Shown: positions 37,587-49,015 of the stretch, in pieces
Position numbering within the stretch: the stretch's first letter is position 1
How the letters are laid out: each line of letters opens with the position of its first letter
Assembly: GCA_019022495.1 (NCBI GenBank)
Contig: JAFEKR010000090.1
Coordinates: forward strand, 1 to 64,000
DNA from: Epichloe hybrida
Lineage: Eukaryota > Ascomycota > Sordariomycetes > Hypocreales > Clavicipitaceae
Reading direction: 5' to 3'
DNA length: 64,000 nucleotides
The notes under the pieces: model-generated
Seen by the model: the letters and a program-made list of their open reading frames with translations, nothing else
Database searches by the model: none
Told to the model about the DNA's origin: nothing
Program-made: the position numbers and the translations under genes

Positions 37587-38681
37587 ATGTCTCTCCCCAC
37601 GCGCGCCCTCGGCAAGAACGGCCCCCAAGTCACCGGCATCGGCCTCGGCCTCATGAGCTTCGCCGGCTGGTACGGCCAAAAGGACACCAGCCTCGAGACG
37701 TCGCTCAAGTTCCTCGACAGGGCCCACGAGATTGGTGAGCGATTCTGGGACACGGCCGACATCTACACGGGCAGCGAGGAGCGAGTGGGTGAATGGTTCC
37801 GGCGATCCGGCAAGCGGTCCGACATCTTCCTCGCCACCAAGTTCGCCATAAGAGCCCTTCCCGATGGATCGCGGGCCATATCCAATGACCCCGCGTGGGT
37901 CAAGGAAGCTTGCGACACGAGCCTCAAGAAGCTGGGCATCGACACCATAGACCTATACTACTGCCATCGCATCGACGACAAGACGCCCGTTGAGCACACT
38001 GTCCGGGCAATGGCCGATTTGAAGAAGTGAGTGTTCCCCCATACCATCCACTTCAACTCCCAAGTCCGTTGTTCTCATGAACCGCGGGGGAAGGGGGGGG
38101 GGGAGACATCTTTTGACCAAGAACAGGGAGGGCAAGATTCGATACCTTGGACTATCCGAATGCTCCGCAGCCACGCTCCGCCGCGCTCACGCCGTGCACC
38201 CCATCTCAGCATACCAAGTCGAGTACAGCCTCCTCTTCCTGGACATTGAATCCGAAAGGACCGAGATTCTCAAGACCTGCCGCGAGCTGGGCATCGCCAT
38301 CGTCGCCTACAGCCCCGTCGGCCGCGGCCTCCTCACCGGAGCAATCAAGTCGCTCGATGACCTGGCCGAGAACGACTGGCGTCGGGGCGTCCCCAAGAAC
38401 TCGCCCGAGAACTTTGCCAGGGTGACGGCTCTCGTGGACAAGATCGGGTCCATTGCCAAGAAGCACGATGCCACGCCAGCGCAAATCTGCCTTGCATGGG
38501 TCGCGGCCCAGGGCGACGACTTCATCTCCATCCCCGGCACGGCCACCATCAAGTACCTCGAGGAAAACACGGCCGCCATCAACATCAAGCTGAGCGGTGA
38601 CGAGGTCCAGGAGCTGAGGCAATATGCCAACGAGATTGAAATCCCTGGTGATCGGTATCCGTCTTCGTAAGTGTGGTCATC

Positions 38682-38724
<43 letters not shown>

Positions 38725-38788
38725 ATCGGCTGACTCTGGTGGCAGGATGACGAACACGCTATTCCGGGACGCGGTGCCGCTGAAGTGA
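37587..38788 (+). CDS. Aldo/keto reductase, pyridoxal reductase-like
   Basis: An NADPH-dependent carbonyl reductase with a TIM-barrel fold. Exons are 37587-38026, 38127-38666 and 38746-38788, joined at GTGAGT/CAG and GTAAGT/CAG; about 340 residues. The catalytic set is visible: Asp and Tyr in [12 protein letters not shown], Lys in FLATKFAIR, His in YYCHRID. NADP-contact segments are [10 protein letters not shown] and [14 protein letters not shown]. The short last exon ([13 protein letters not shown]) is assigned by splicing and is less certain. Intron 1 has a G10-type run, and intron 2 carries a (TG)19 tract. The closest broad family is the YakC/pyridoxine dehydrogenase-like group; the physiological substrate is unknown. 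Confidence 0.93.
38685..38723. repeat. (TG)n microsatellite in aldo/keto reductase intron 2
   Basis: About 19 uninterrupted TG units lie just after the GTAAGT donor at 38667. Length polymorphism would be expected between strains. Confidence 0.95.
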
Positions 38789-39055
38789 GTTATTGAAGAC
38801 ATGGGGAAAAAAGAGCGTTTCATGTCGGGGGGGAGGGGGGTCGGTATCTGGGCTGGAAACCGGCGTCTTTCCCTGTTCAACCGCGCCATTAGGCTTGAAA
38901 CGAAATCCTCGGCGCAGGTTCAGAACAGCTAGATTCTAGTCCATGCTGAGGTGACAAGAATCAACCGGGGGAATCACCAAGTGTAGTCTGATATCTCAAT
39001 TTGATTACCACGCACTATTACCCTGCCGACCAAACAAGATTGAACCCGTCCTCCC

Positions 39056-40826
39056 TCATCCTTGGCCCTTCTCCTCTCCAATCCCGCCGTCACCACCGTC
39101 AAACACCCGGTACAGCAACTTCCACGCCAAGATGACGACGGAGGCGGCGACGGCGCAGGCCGCCGCAATGACAAGACCGGGTCGGTATCGCGGCGCATCT
39201 GTTCCTTTCTCCCAGTCAGCAACGAACGTAACCGTGGACATGTGCGGGAAACAAAAAGGCAAAGCAGGCGAAGCACGAGAAGACGGATGCACATCACCTT
39301 GGGTGCGGAACAGCTGGTTTCCCGCGAAATTGGCCAACTGTATGCTCATGACGTAGGCGGCCAGCGCGACGGGACGCTTGCAATCCTCCATCTTGGTCGT
39401 GAGCCACGCGGCGCTGATGGCCTGCGCGGATCCCATGCCCATCTGTGTCCAGACGACTCCCCCTGTGCCCCCCCCCCCCCCCCCGCGTCCATCAGTTTCT
39501 TTCCCAAACGTGTCTTCTCGTCCGATCGGGCTCCCATCTTACCGTAGAGCGTCCATTTGCCCACGCCGCTGGGCGCGAGGGCGAGCCACAGCAGCCCGGC
39601 CGCGCCGACCAGGTATCCCGCCGCGATGTGCATCCCGCGCTCGCGCGACCTGTCGCTGCTCAAGGCCAGCGACACGGACAGGACCAGAGAGCAGATGCTG
39701 CCCACCGAGTTCAGGCCGTTGGCCTGGAGGCGCGTGAACCCCAGCGACTTGATGATGGACGGGGCGTACGTGTTCATGGGCGCGACCATGACCATGGACA
39801 GCAGGCCGGCCAGGACATGGCCGTACAGGCGCCAGTCGGCAAACGTCATGGCAATGTGGCGAGGGAGCACGGCGGGCTTGCCGCGCCGGAGAGCCTTGGT
39901 CGGGTCGTTGCGCATCACGCGCGTCACCAGAATGGACCCTTGCCTCTCGGTGAAGACGTTGAGGGACAAGGATTTGCCCAGGAAGGTTTTGGGCCTCGCC
40001 GCGCTGTGGGGGAGGTACAGGTATGCGATGGCTCCGAGCGCAGATGTGACGAGGCCCTCTTGAGGCAAGAATATCCGTCAGCAAAAGAAAAGAAGATCTT
40101 CCAGCGTCTTCCAGCGTCTTCCAACGTACCAATCAGAAACAACCACTGCCATCCCCGGAGACCACCTCGCCCCTTGAGCGACAGCAGCCCGATCGACAGC
40201 GGCCCCCCCAACGCGCCGGCGAACGCATTGGATGCCCAGAAAATGGCAAACCGCAGCGCGAGCTCCTGGTTCGTGTAGAACTCGGCCATGTACAGCGCGA
40301 ACCCGGGCGTGTACCCGCCCTCGAGCGCGCCGATGAAGAAGCGCGCCGCGCACAGCCCTGCCGCGTTCCTGATGAACATCTGCGCCCAGGTGACTGTTCC
40401 CCAGGCGAACATGGTCATCGGCAGGAACCGTTCCGGCCCCATGTATCTGCTGATCATGTTGAACGGCAGCTCCGTCACCACGAAGCCCGCCGTGAACAGC
40501 GTCTGCGACAAGTTGATGTCCGAGTTGTCGACGTGGATGTCCTCGGCCAGGGTATCCGTCAGGGCGTTCCCAATGTTGGTCCTGTCGAACTGGAGGAAGC
40601 AGAAGCACAGCACGATGAAGGGCAGGATGCACAGATCGACCTTCCACAGCGCCCTCCGCGTCTCTTGCGCGTCCGATTCGAGATGGGCGTCGTATCCAGG
40701 AATAGTACCGGCGGCGGCGGCGTCGCCAGGCCCGATGGCGACCTTGCCGTCGGCGCCCGTGTCGTCTACCTCGCGCCATGTGCGCTCCTCGAGACGCGGC
40801 CGCGTTTCTGTGAGAGGCCTGGCCAT
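39056..40826 (-). CDS. MFS transporter, anion:cation symporter (allantoate permease-like) family
   Basis: A plasma-membrane proton symporter for organic anions. Exons are 40826-40131 (donor GTACGT), 40058-39543, 39462-39298 and 39198-39056. They join as FLIEGLVTSALGAI, WTLYGGVVWTQMG and RTQDAPRYRPG, giving about 505 residues. The signature of the Dal5/Tna1-type ACS family, FDRTNIGNA, follows the first membrane segment, and about 12 hydrophobic segments can be traced. The first intron contains a repeated GAAGACGCTG. The second contains a C run of about 16. The start MARPLTETRP is the first ATG before the conserved part. It is divergent from the arylsulfotransferase-like gene, so shared regulation is plausible. 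The substrate is not readable. Confidence 0.92.
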
Positions 40827-41407
40827 GTCAATAATAGGTTTTTTTTTTCGATGATGAAAGGTGTGAAAAAAAAGAAAGAAAAACCGCACCAGCGTCCGCG
40901 GCGCGGCGCATCTCAAGAGACATTTTCGGTCCGCAGCACTTTATATACAATCTGGGGACGGGACGGGACGAGGCCGACTCCGACGTCAATCCATCCCACC
41001 CGTATCTTGATGGGAAGCTGCTGCTTGGATTGTCAAGATATCATGTTTCGAGGGGATGGCGTGCTTGAAAAATCGAACCAAGTTGACATGGCGTGACGTG
41101 AGGCCCGCGGCATACCGTCGGCATGCCGCCGGCTTCCTGGCGGGGTTGTGCGAGGTTTCGGCACGGTCTACTCCACAATGAGCAGAATCTCCGATTCTTC
41201 TCCATCGAGTATTATAACACGGGTTATTATATAGACTTTTTTTCATCAAGTATAATAACACGGGTTTATGATATAGATGGAATCCTTTTTCTTGATGGAC
41301 GCACATTATCCTGTATAAAAGTGGTGTGTGGCGACACCGTTGCTAACAACAGTGTTGCGATATTGCGCAAGCATCCATCATCTCTGCATTGTCCCTTTTT
41401 TTTTCTT

Positions 41408-41442
<35 letters not shown>

Positions 41443-41471
41443 CATAGAAAGAATTATTCTTGATATGCCGA
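40827..41471. promoter_or_regulatory. Shared divergent promoter with two TATA-like elements and a long T tract
   Basis: On the minus strand TATATAAAG (plus 40939-40947) lies about 115 bp upstream of the permease ATG. On the plus strand TATAAAAG (41314-41321) lies about 158 bp upstream of the arylsulfotransferase-like ATG. A nearly pure T tract (about 41395-41442) lies between that TATA element and the start, probably in the leader. A repeated motif around TATTATAACACGGGTT and ATAATAACACGGGTT occurs near 41211 and 41250. Confidence 0.5.
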
Positions 41472-42638
41472 ATGGTACATGATTCAATGGAGCAGAATAC
41501 ACTAAAGAGACGCGGCGTCGGCCTCATCGGAGTCGATCCCGAAAAGTCCTTCGGCGGCTACACCCTCTTCTGCCCGCTGACCAGCGACACGGCGCACCTG
41601 GTCGACATCAACGGCAAACAAGTCCATTCATGGAAGCTCCCTGGGAGAATCGGCCGACACGCCAGGCTCCTGCCCAACGGAAACCTGGCGGTAAACACAC
41701 TACGCCCGTCGCCGGAGCACAAGACCAGCGATGGCGGTCCCTTCCCCTTCCCCTTCTTCAACAAATACGGCGGCGGCGTCATGAGCGAGCTCGATCCCGA
41801 CGGCAACATCGTCCGCCAGTTCACCGACCCGTTCGGCCACCATGATCAGTACCACTTTGGCGACGGCAGCATCTTGTACGCAAGCCTGGAGGCCCTCTCC
41901 CCCGAGGACTCGGCCAAGGTACGAGGCGGCGTTCCCGGGTCCCAAGTCGACGGCATCACGTACGCCGACATGATCAACCAAGTAGACGCCGACGGCAACC
42001 TCGTTTGGCAATGGAACGTTTCTGAGCGACTGCCTCGCGACGAGTTTCCCCTGCAGCCTCACTACACCCGCGAGCACTACCCGCTCATCAACTCCGTGCT
42101 GCCTCTCCGCGACGGGAAGCACGTCCTCGCATCCATGCGCTCCGTGTCAGCCGTCATCATCATCGAAAAGGCCACCGGTGATATCGTGTGGAAACTCGGC
42201 TCTGATACCCTTGCACAGCAGCACAACGCTACGGAACTGGACAACGGCAACATTCTCATCTTTGACAACGGCACCTTCCGCAAGGGAGAGTCCATGACGT
42301 ACTCGCGTGCAATCGAGGTTGATCGCGCGACCAAGAATATTGTCTGGGAGTATCGCGATCGCTCATCTCCCATCTGCTTCTTCACCCCCTTCATGGGGAG
42401 CGCGCAGAGACTGACCAACGGAAATACATTGCTGTGTGAGAGTGCATTCGGGCGCGTATTTGAAGTCACGCCTGACGGATACATCTGCTGGGAGTTTGTG
42501 AATCCTCATTTTGCCGTGTATCCCGACGAAGAGACGGCCAGACTGTTCCCGGGCGAGTCAAATGCCTTGTTCAGGGCGTATAGGTATTCTCTGGGGGAGA
42601 TTCCGTGGCTCAAGGCCAAGTTGGAAAAGGGCAGCTAA
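41472..42638 (+). CDS. Arylsulfotransferase-like (ASST-family) beta-propeller protein
   Basis: This single-exon gene encodes about 388 residues. Repeated propeller-like segments (GYTLFCPLTSDTAHLVD, GKQVHSWKLPG, ARLLPNGNLAV, SELDPDGNIVRQF, NLVWQW, GDIVWKLGS, NATELDNGNILIFDNG, KNIVWEYRD, QRLTNGNTLLCES, GRVFEVTPDGYICWEF) resemble the aryl-sulfate sulfotransferase family, which moves sulfuryl groups between phenolic compounds. Conserved His residues occur (RHARLL, HHDQYHF), but I cannot point to the catalytic one with certainty. There is no signal peptide or membrane segment, so a cytosolic protein is likely. The first ATG is 41472; a second at 41487 (MEQNTLKRRG) may be the real start. The intronless structure and bacterial-type sequence hint at transfer. 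The activity is inferred from the family only. Confidence 0.75.
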   Translation: MVHDSMEQNTLKRRGVGLIGVDPEKSFGGYTLFCPLTSDTAHLVDINGKQVHSWKLPGRIGRHARLLPNGNLAVNTLRPSPEHKTSDGGPFPFPFFNKYGGGVMSELDPDGNIVRQFTDPFGHHDQYHFGDGSILYASLEALSPEDSAKVRGGVPGSQVDGITYADMINQVDADGNLVWQWNVSERLPRDEFPLQPHYTREHYPLINSVLPLRDGKHVLASMRSVSAVIIIEKATGDIVWKLGSDTLAQQHNATELDNGNILIFDNGTFRKGESMTYSRAIEVDRATKNIVWEYRDRSSPICFFTPFMGSAQRLTNGNTLLCESAFGRVFEVTPDGYICWEFVNPHFAVYPDEETARLFPGESNALFRAYRYSLGEIPWLKAKLEKGS

Positions 42639-42705
42639 TCATAGATACCTCTGGGGGAGAGAGAGAAGTTCCTCATGGTTTTTTTTTTTTTGGGGGGTGT
42701 TTAAG

Positions 42706-44804
42706 CTAGACATATTGGGGCCAAGGCATCGTATCATCACTTATAGCAAAGAGGTCCAACCCCATCATGTTCGGATACGTAAAACCAATGTTCGGGTGAC
42801 TTGTTTCCTCAAAAATAGGCAAATCTTCCTCTGGTCCAATCATGTCACATGGCAAAGATGATTCAGCAGGTCGAAACCCCGGCCGCAGTTTCTGGAATTG
42901 TACTGAGACAATATGCCCCAGTAAATGGGCAGCATGGCACCGTAGTCCAATCGAGTGGAACCAGTTGATGAGCGTGTAGATGAGGGAATCAAGCGCATAG
43001 ATATCGTAATCTATCGCTTCAAGCTCTGATGCATAGTTGTGTAGAAGTTGGCATAACGTGAGTGCGGAAAAGGTGACAACGTGGTAGATGTGGTCTGTGA
43101 GGTGGCGGGTGTGCTCGTCAGCTGTATCAATGGCGAGATGAATCATGGTTTTGGAGAGGCGAATCATTTCTGATAGAATCGTCCTATCCATCATCGTTTG
43201 GAGCGATTTGAGGGATTGGTAGTAGGAAAAGAGGTGTGCAAAATGAAGGCCCATGTATAGAAATTGAGAGCGAGGTTGGTCTTCCAATACGATTAGAGTT
43301 GGATACATCCGGAGGGCAATGGGAAACAATCATTAGCCAGAACAAAAGAGGAGAACCAAAGGACTCACTAAATAGACTGTTCCACTTCCGCTGCCACGCC
43401 TGCAGAGCTCTGCTCGTCTCTGGGAAGTCGACGTCTTGCGCACAGCACTTCTGATAGATAATCCAGTGCAGCTGGACTTCAGCGACCATCCTCGTTTCGT
43501 AGTTGCCAACTTCATCTTCTTCTACGAATCGAAGGCAACGATCGATCTGTGACTGGTTCAGCATGGCCTGCCTGTGCATACCAACACAAGCTCTGCAGAA
43601 TAGTCAACACTTTCGTTGGGATGGTGTCCGGACACTGAATGACGTACTGTAGATGTGCCATGGCGAGGTGATTCCAGAGACACCATGCGTCGCGGTGTGC
43701 CTTGGTGACGGGCACTGAAGGGCCGCAACGAAAGGCTTCTATGAAGAACGGGCTAGCCAGAGCTTGCTGAAGTGCGTAACCGGTCAGCATCCAGTTATCG
43801 ATGCTCAGCGGTACTTGGCCGATGGTTGTCGACCACAGGCCGAGAATGATGGCTGCTTGGTAGAACTCGATGGGCTGCGGGACTATGAGTAGAGCAGAAC
43901 TGAGAAGGCTCTTTGCCTCGTCAAATAAACGGGGCGCGAGCTTGTCGGCGAGCTGCTCGGTCGTGTGCCTCACCGCAATCAAGAAGATGCTGCAAACGAG
44001 GAGAGGTGACCGACGAACTTGCAGAAGTAGTGCTTCTGTGGACAGGTCCTCGGAGAATTTCACCCATCGTCCGTAATGTGTGCGAAATCTGGGCGTGGTT
44101 TTAGCCTTTTGCGTGCTGATATTCCAACATGACAGTCGGGGTGCAGGCAACACACATCTTGAGCAAGGTATGGGCGGTCCCCAGTGACACGATTCCCATT
44201 GAGATGGCATCTGGCGGCCGTGACAAGCCGGAGTCAACGTTCCCGGGTGGCGAGACTCCGGCATGGGCACAAGCATCTCGTATGAGGAACACTGGCGCAG
44301 GGTGACTGTCCCGACGTCGTGAAAACGAAGTCATATCCGAACCATCATCTATTTGCCGAGGCGGCTGGTGCTTGGTGCCGGAGGCCGAGCTGTCAATAGT
44401 CGTTTCAAGTCGATTCACCAGCCGTTCCATAAGTCCTTCCAGTCTATCGAGTCTAGGTTTCGCGTGTGAGAAGATGTAGACATGGCCAACATATCGAATG
44501 TCCGCAAGCAAGAAGGAAGGATTCCGATGTTGTGTAAAAGAAGGCAAACTCACCTGGTGTCCACGCTCGCGTGTTGTTGGGTCGAGTCTGGGAGAACAAC
44601 ACCTCTACTCCCCGAGCCGTGGTCGTTCTGATTGACAGCTGGAGTGTGCTTTCGGGATCCCTCAGTCTTGAGCGAGCATGCCAACGACAGAGTTGCGCAT
44701 CGCAAGCAAACGCCATTCGACTCGCCCGATGCGTAGCACCTGGTCTTGTTCTTGCGGCATTGAAGACAGGCTTTGGAGGCTCTGGCCTTCCCGATCAGAG
44801 GCAT
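42706..44804 (-). CDS. Zn2Cys6 transcription factor
   Basis: A nuclear regulator. The N-terminal cluster KACLQCRKNKTRCYASGESNGVCLRCATLSLAC carries six cysteines with an enlarged second loop. Exon 1 is 44804-44554 (donor GTGAGT), and exon 2 starts at 44452 with the linker RLDRLEGLMERLVNRLE. A further intron (GTGTGT to CCCAG) joins TLLKI to FRTHYGRW. A 55-nt intron at 43593-43647 (GTACGT donor) joins HLQ to ACVGMHRQAML. Another after NSLF (GTGAGT to TTGGAAG) restores QPRSQFLYMGLHFAHLF. The protein ends DDTMPWPQYV. Its last 66 bp face the arylsulfotransferase-like gene tail to tail, so it may regulate that gene and the permease beyond; this is positional inference. Confidence 0.85.
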
Positions 44805-45281
44805 GTTTCAGCGGCCTGGAACAGTATGCGTTGCGAGTGAGCCTGCGGAGCATCTGTAATATGCGTTGCTGTTTGTGCCCCTCGAACAAATGGTTAAGCT
44901 TGTTGTCTCGGCTCTTGAGAGCGTCGATTTGTGTAGCCACCGGGTACATGTACGCCCCACTGTAACGACGACTCAAGTGGGTCGATCTGACGGCAACACG
45001 TTATCGTCTACTCTACTGACCAATCATGCTGGCATTCTTACCAACGAAAATTGCATCGCGAGACCCTGTCGACTGTGCTTGGCAGGGACGGACACATGAA
45101 GATGGGTGGGTTGGTCACGCCAAGTCTCAAGATATCAGGGACCCCGATTCTGATGAAGACGGTTCGTTTGTCTTGGGCTTTGCACTCTCATATACTTGCA
45201 TCCGGTCGTTCTTCAGGCGGAATCGACACAAAATCACCTCAGTTATTTTACCCCCCCTTTGTCTCATCTCACTCTCCCGAT
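44805..45281. other. Intergenic, upstream of Zn2Cys6 gene and downstream of DJ-1 gene
   Basis: It should hold the promoter of the minus-strand regulator that starts at 44804 and the 3' untranslated region of the DJ-1 gene. I see no TATA box, RNA gene or repeat that stands out. Confidence 0.5.
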
Positions 45282-46074
45282 TCAAGCACCAATAGCCTTC
45301 AGAATAGCCTCACCTACACCCTTGGCAGAAGCAGGGTTCTGGCCAGAAATGAGCAAACCATCCACCACCACCTTCTCTCCCCACGGCTCGTCAGCAGCCT
45401 GGAAGCTAGCCCCGACCCTCTTCAGCTCATCCTCCAACAGGAAGGGCATCGCAGCACTAAGCTGGACCTGATCCTCCTCGACGTTCGTGAACCCAGTGAC
45501 GTTCTTGCCCTTGACAAGAGGCGCACCCTTAATCTTGACGTCACGGAAGACAATGGGGCCGTGGCACACGGCAGCCACGGGCTTGCCAGCATTGTAGAAC
45601 TCCTCAATGAGCTTGATGGAGTCGGCATCGTCGACGAGGTCAAACATGGGACCGTGGCCACCGGGGTAGAAAATGGCGTCGAACTCGCCCGATCGACCGA
45701 TGAACTCCTTCAGGGGCCTGGTGTTTTCCCAGACATGCTTCTTGTTCTTGAGGAAGTCGACGGAGGATTCGTCCGATTTGAACATCTCGACGGAGCTGGG
45801 GTCGAGGGGCGCGACACCGCCCTTGGGAGAGGCGACGACGATTTCGGCCTTGGGGGCAAGAACATCGTAAGGGTGGGCAAGCTCGGGCTGTTGCCAAGGG
45901 AGTGGTCAGATTATGCTGCTTTCTGCTGCTATCATGTGCCTGGAAACGACGTGGCACCCCGAGGGATGGAGGAGTCGAGAATATGTGGCGCCTTACCAAG
46001 TACCAACCGGTGGGCTTGTCCAGCTTGACAATCTTGTCAGCGGAGGTGAGAACGACGAGAACCTTCTTGGCCAT
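45282..46074 (-). CDS. DJ-1/PfpI family protein, Hsp31-like (glyoxalase III type)
   Basis: Members of this family detoxify methylglyoxal without glutathione and protect against oxidative and carbonyl stress. Exon 1 (46074-45997) gives MAKKVLVVLTSADKIVKLDKPTGWYL. A GTAAGG donor and CAACAG acceptor join it to PELAHPYDVLAP (exon 2, 45887-45282). Total is about 228 residues. The catalytic Cys is in the nucleophile elbow AVCHGP, with a supporting Glu in PELAHP. FYPGGHGPMFDL and VTGFTNVEEDQV are family landmarks. There is no targeting signal, so it is likely cytosolic. A TATAAAG box lies about 147 bp upstream, consistent with an inducible stress gene. Confidence 0.93.
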
Positions 46075-46220
46075 TGTGAGAAACAGACGCCGACTACTTT
46101 GGGACAGAACGTGTATGGCAAGTTAGAGCAAGTTGATTGTGGTGTGTTGCAAGGTGCGAGGTAGGGGTAAGTCTTTAGTGAATCCGGGATGATGTGGCTA
46201 CCCGAGTAGATGTTCGTCCC

Positions 46221-46227
46221 CTTTATA
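46221..46227 (-). promoter_or_regulatory. TATA box of the DJ-1/Hsp31-like gene
   Basis: Read on the minus strand the sequence is TATAAAG, 147 bp upstream of the ATG at 46074, a usual distance for an inducible fungal promoter. Assigned by pattern only. Confidence 0.45.
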
Positions 46228-46726
46228 CCCTGTTTTCAAACCAAATACCCAGGGAACGGTGCATTCTCCTCTTTCTCACTAGTCTCATTTGAATTCGCCG
46301 GCGTCTAGCTCGACGGGGCCTACCATTCTTCATTCTGTACGCAGCATTATTACATTATTACCAAGCGGATGGGGATGGATCTCTGTCATGACCCCGCTTT
46401 GGAAGCTCCCACCGCGGCATTGACGTCAGAATGAGAATGGTGTTATGTGAAACAAGGGCAAATACGATCAGACCAACAGGACTTCTTGAGATGCGCTCAT
46501 CGAACAAACCTAGCTTCACATGATTCAAACTAAATCACTGCGTTTTGGAAAATTGAGCATCCTCCCTCTTTCTTTATATCCATGAGGCTTTAGCAAAGGA
46601 GTCAAGCTTCAACGAATCCGACCCCGCATGACATACAAAGAGGGTGTATGTAGATGAACTAATCCACCGGCTATCTGATTGCAAAGAGAACATGATAGCA
46701 AATATCACCCCGTCTCACATGAATCA
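46228..46726. other. Intergenic, DJ-1 upstream region and tRNA 5' flank
   Basis: No gene is supported. It contains the distal promoter of the DJ-1 gene and the 5' flank of the tRNA gene. Confidence 0.5.
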
Positions 46727-46798
46727 GCGGCCATGGTGTAACGGTTAGCATGGCTGATTTCCATTCAGCCGACTCGGGTTCGACTCCCGATGGCCGCA
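46727..46798 (+). tRNA. tRNA-Gly (anticodon TCC)
   Basis: It folds as a full cloverleaf. The acceptor stem GCGGCCA pairs with TGGCCGC, followed by discriminator A. The anticodon stem GCTGA/TCAGC encloses loop TTTCCAT, so the anticodon is TCC, reading GGA glycine codons. The T arm is TCGGG/TTCGACT/CCCGA, containing the B box GGTTCGACT. The D arm GGTGTAACGGTTAGC gives the A box. There is no intron and CCA is not encoded, as normal for a eukaryotic nuclear gene. Confidence 0.95.
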
Positions 46799-46803
46799 CA
46801 TTC

Positions 46804-46808
46804 TTTTT
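46804..46808 (+). terminator. Pol III terminator of tRNA-Gly
   Basis: Five consecutive T residues start six bases after the tRNA 3' end, the standard RNA polymerase III stop signal. Confidence 0.8.
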
Positions 46809-47264
46809 GGCTTTGAGTGCCATTGCCTATTTATCTATCCATGGACCCTCTGATAGTGCTATGAGTAGATAAGTTTTTTTTGGTTGACCTTGAAAATATT
46901 TTGTTGGGAGACACCACTATCGCCAAGTCTAATTAGCTCAAAGTTTGACACATTCTGCCGAGTCAAATATTCAAGCATCCGTACTAGCACTCTGTACCTG
47001 TCCATATGAAAAGCTCGTGCAACGACTCAGACCACTTCGCTTCGATACTCGATCTGAATCTCGCAACAGCTGTGCTTACAAGAAAATCACCACCGAGATC
47101 TTATATTAACATTGTAATGCCCTAGTCAATGGGCCTATTAATCTTCCGTCCTCAATACCATCCAACGCCATCAAGATGCATTCTACATGTACTGGTTGCC
47201 TTCTCGGATAACTTGGCTACATACCTTCCTACTCAATGTCGTGCACGCCGTCGTCAAATACACC
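46809..47264. other. Intergenic, 3' flank of MFS transporter
   Basis: No gene or RNA is supported. The part near 47264 should be the 3' untranslated region of the minus-strand transporter. Confidence 0.5.
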
Positions 47265-49015
47265 TTACGCAACGTCCTGCTCATTTCTCTGCTGATCCTC
47301 TGCTTCAAGCTCTCGAGTCCGGAGATTCGCAACACTCCCACCGGCAAGAGCCGTGAGCACTGCCAGAACAATGAAAGGTAAGCTGTACCACGCGGCTCCC
47401 CAGTGTGACCCTATCTTGAACAACCACTCCAAAAAGGGCAATCCTATCAAGAGCGAGAGACTCTGCATAACTACAACTAAATTGAAAAGCACACCAGTGT
47501 GCTGCTCGCTGTTGAAAAGTACAAGCAGACTCCTCGCCACGGGAATGAATGCGGAATCGGGCGATAGTAGTACCGTACCAATGATGACCATGGCTCTTCC
47601 GTTGGAGAACCCCGTGATCACCAAGCCCGCTACCACGGCCAGGACGATTCCTCGCGCGAGCCATAGATCCCTTTGTAAAGGGTTGTAGTGGAGTCTGGTG
47701 AGAATTTGCGACGTGATGGGAAGAACGAGTGCTACGACGACCAGGTTTGACCATAGCTTGACGATACTGACGAGACCGGCCTAAGTTGGTGCGTTAGTAA
47801 GAGAAAAGGGGTTAAACTGGTGGTTGCATTGGACGCGAAGTCACATACATCAGACATAGACCAGTGCAGGCGTCTGGTCCAGTAGAACATGGTAATAGGC
47901 GAGTTGTATGACATGTAAAACGGGAAGGCTCCCAACAAGAGCAATCCAAGGCGTTTATTATTGACTGTAACCATACGACTAATTGATACTAGCCGTCTTG
48001 CTGCGCTCTTGCCATAGGAGTATAGCCTGGAGACGAGGTTATCAGAGTCGTCTATGTGAGCATCCTCACAGCGAGCTAGTCTTGTGAGGCTGGCAACGTC
48101 TCGGGTTGCCGGGAGGAAGAGTACAAGGATAGTACAGACACAAGTCGTCGCGAGACCGATGTAGATGGCAAGCCACGGGTTGTTGTGTGTTGGGCCCATG
48201 TAAAGTGGCTGGCTGAAGGAGGTCGCAATGGTTGTGAGGGCGTCAATGAAGAAAAAGACGGTAACTCTGTTCCTGGTGTGAGCGTCAAAGTAGTCAAGAG
48301 TCGAAATGAAATCATGCTAATTGCCGCTTACCTTTGAGCATGGCTCGAAACATCACTTGCGATGACGAACACCAGAGCGGAAAAAATGAGTGGTCCACCG
48401 CCAATGAAGGTGAATAAGGTGGCCAGCCAAACGAGTCGCAGGGAGAAGAATTTTGGAAATAAGCCTGTCAAAAATTTATACATTAGTTAGCTCGTGAGGG
48501 GCATGAGGATCTTGATTCCCGTTCACAAGGGGAAAAGTAACTGCAGATTGAGGGAGGAAAATGTACTGACAAACAATAATCTCTCCTGCCATGGAAATCA
48601 AGATGCCCCCAGTGCACAGAGCCAGTAAATTTCTACGACTGAACCTATCGGCAGCAAGTCCATAGGGCACCGCTGTCAATAGAGCAACGAGTAGGCTCAG
48701 GTGGCCCTTCCAATGCTCAATCGTGGAGAATTCAGCATTCGCCTTGTCCGACTCACATAGCCAGGGAAACGTAGCGGTGGAATTGGGCTGGTGGTTGCGG
48801 CTGTTGATGTCATACTCGACGAAATATATGGCGCCTTTGTGAAGCGACGTCCCAATCGTCTGGGTGATGACAATGAGGGTTAGCAAGACGAAGACGGTGA
48901 CTCGATCCGCCGTTGCGAAGTTGTCTTGAGGTAGTTGCTGATATTCATCTCGGTCGTCATATTCGTCCTCTTCGCGTGGGACGAGGAGGGGCCGTCGTTC
49001 ATCTTGGGACGCCAT
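47265..49015 (-). CDS. Major facilitator superfamily transporter
   Basis: A twelve-helix proton-driven transporter of unknown substrate. Four exons by splice sites: 49015-48571 (donor GTCAGT), 48464-48332, 48272-47849, 47780-47265. They join as GEIIVCLFPKFFSLR, SSHAQRNRVTVFFF and SMSDAGLVSIVKLW, giving about 505 residues. A cytosolic N terminus (MASQDERRPLLVPREEDEYDD) precedes the first helix. Motif A of the superfamily is seen as YGLAADRFSRRNLL. A long charged loop (DVASLTRLARCEDAHIDDSDN) separates the two halves. It is the type often found near secondary-metabolite loci, but its neighbours here are housekeeping genes. Confidence 0.9.

Noticed and set aside
39445..40279. 277-residue plus-strand frame over the MFS permease
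   Set aside because: It is antisense to a clear transporter gene and is Arg/Gly/Pro-rich from reading GC-rich coding DNA backwards.
46727..46798. tRNA-Glu, from the familiar TGGTGTAACGGTTA D-arm
   Set aside because: Counting the anticodon loop TTTCCAT gives TCC at positions 34-36, which is glycine.
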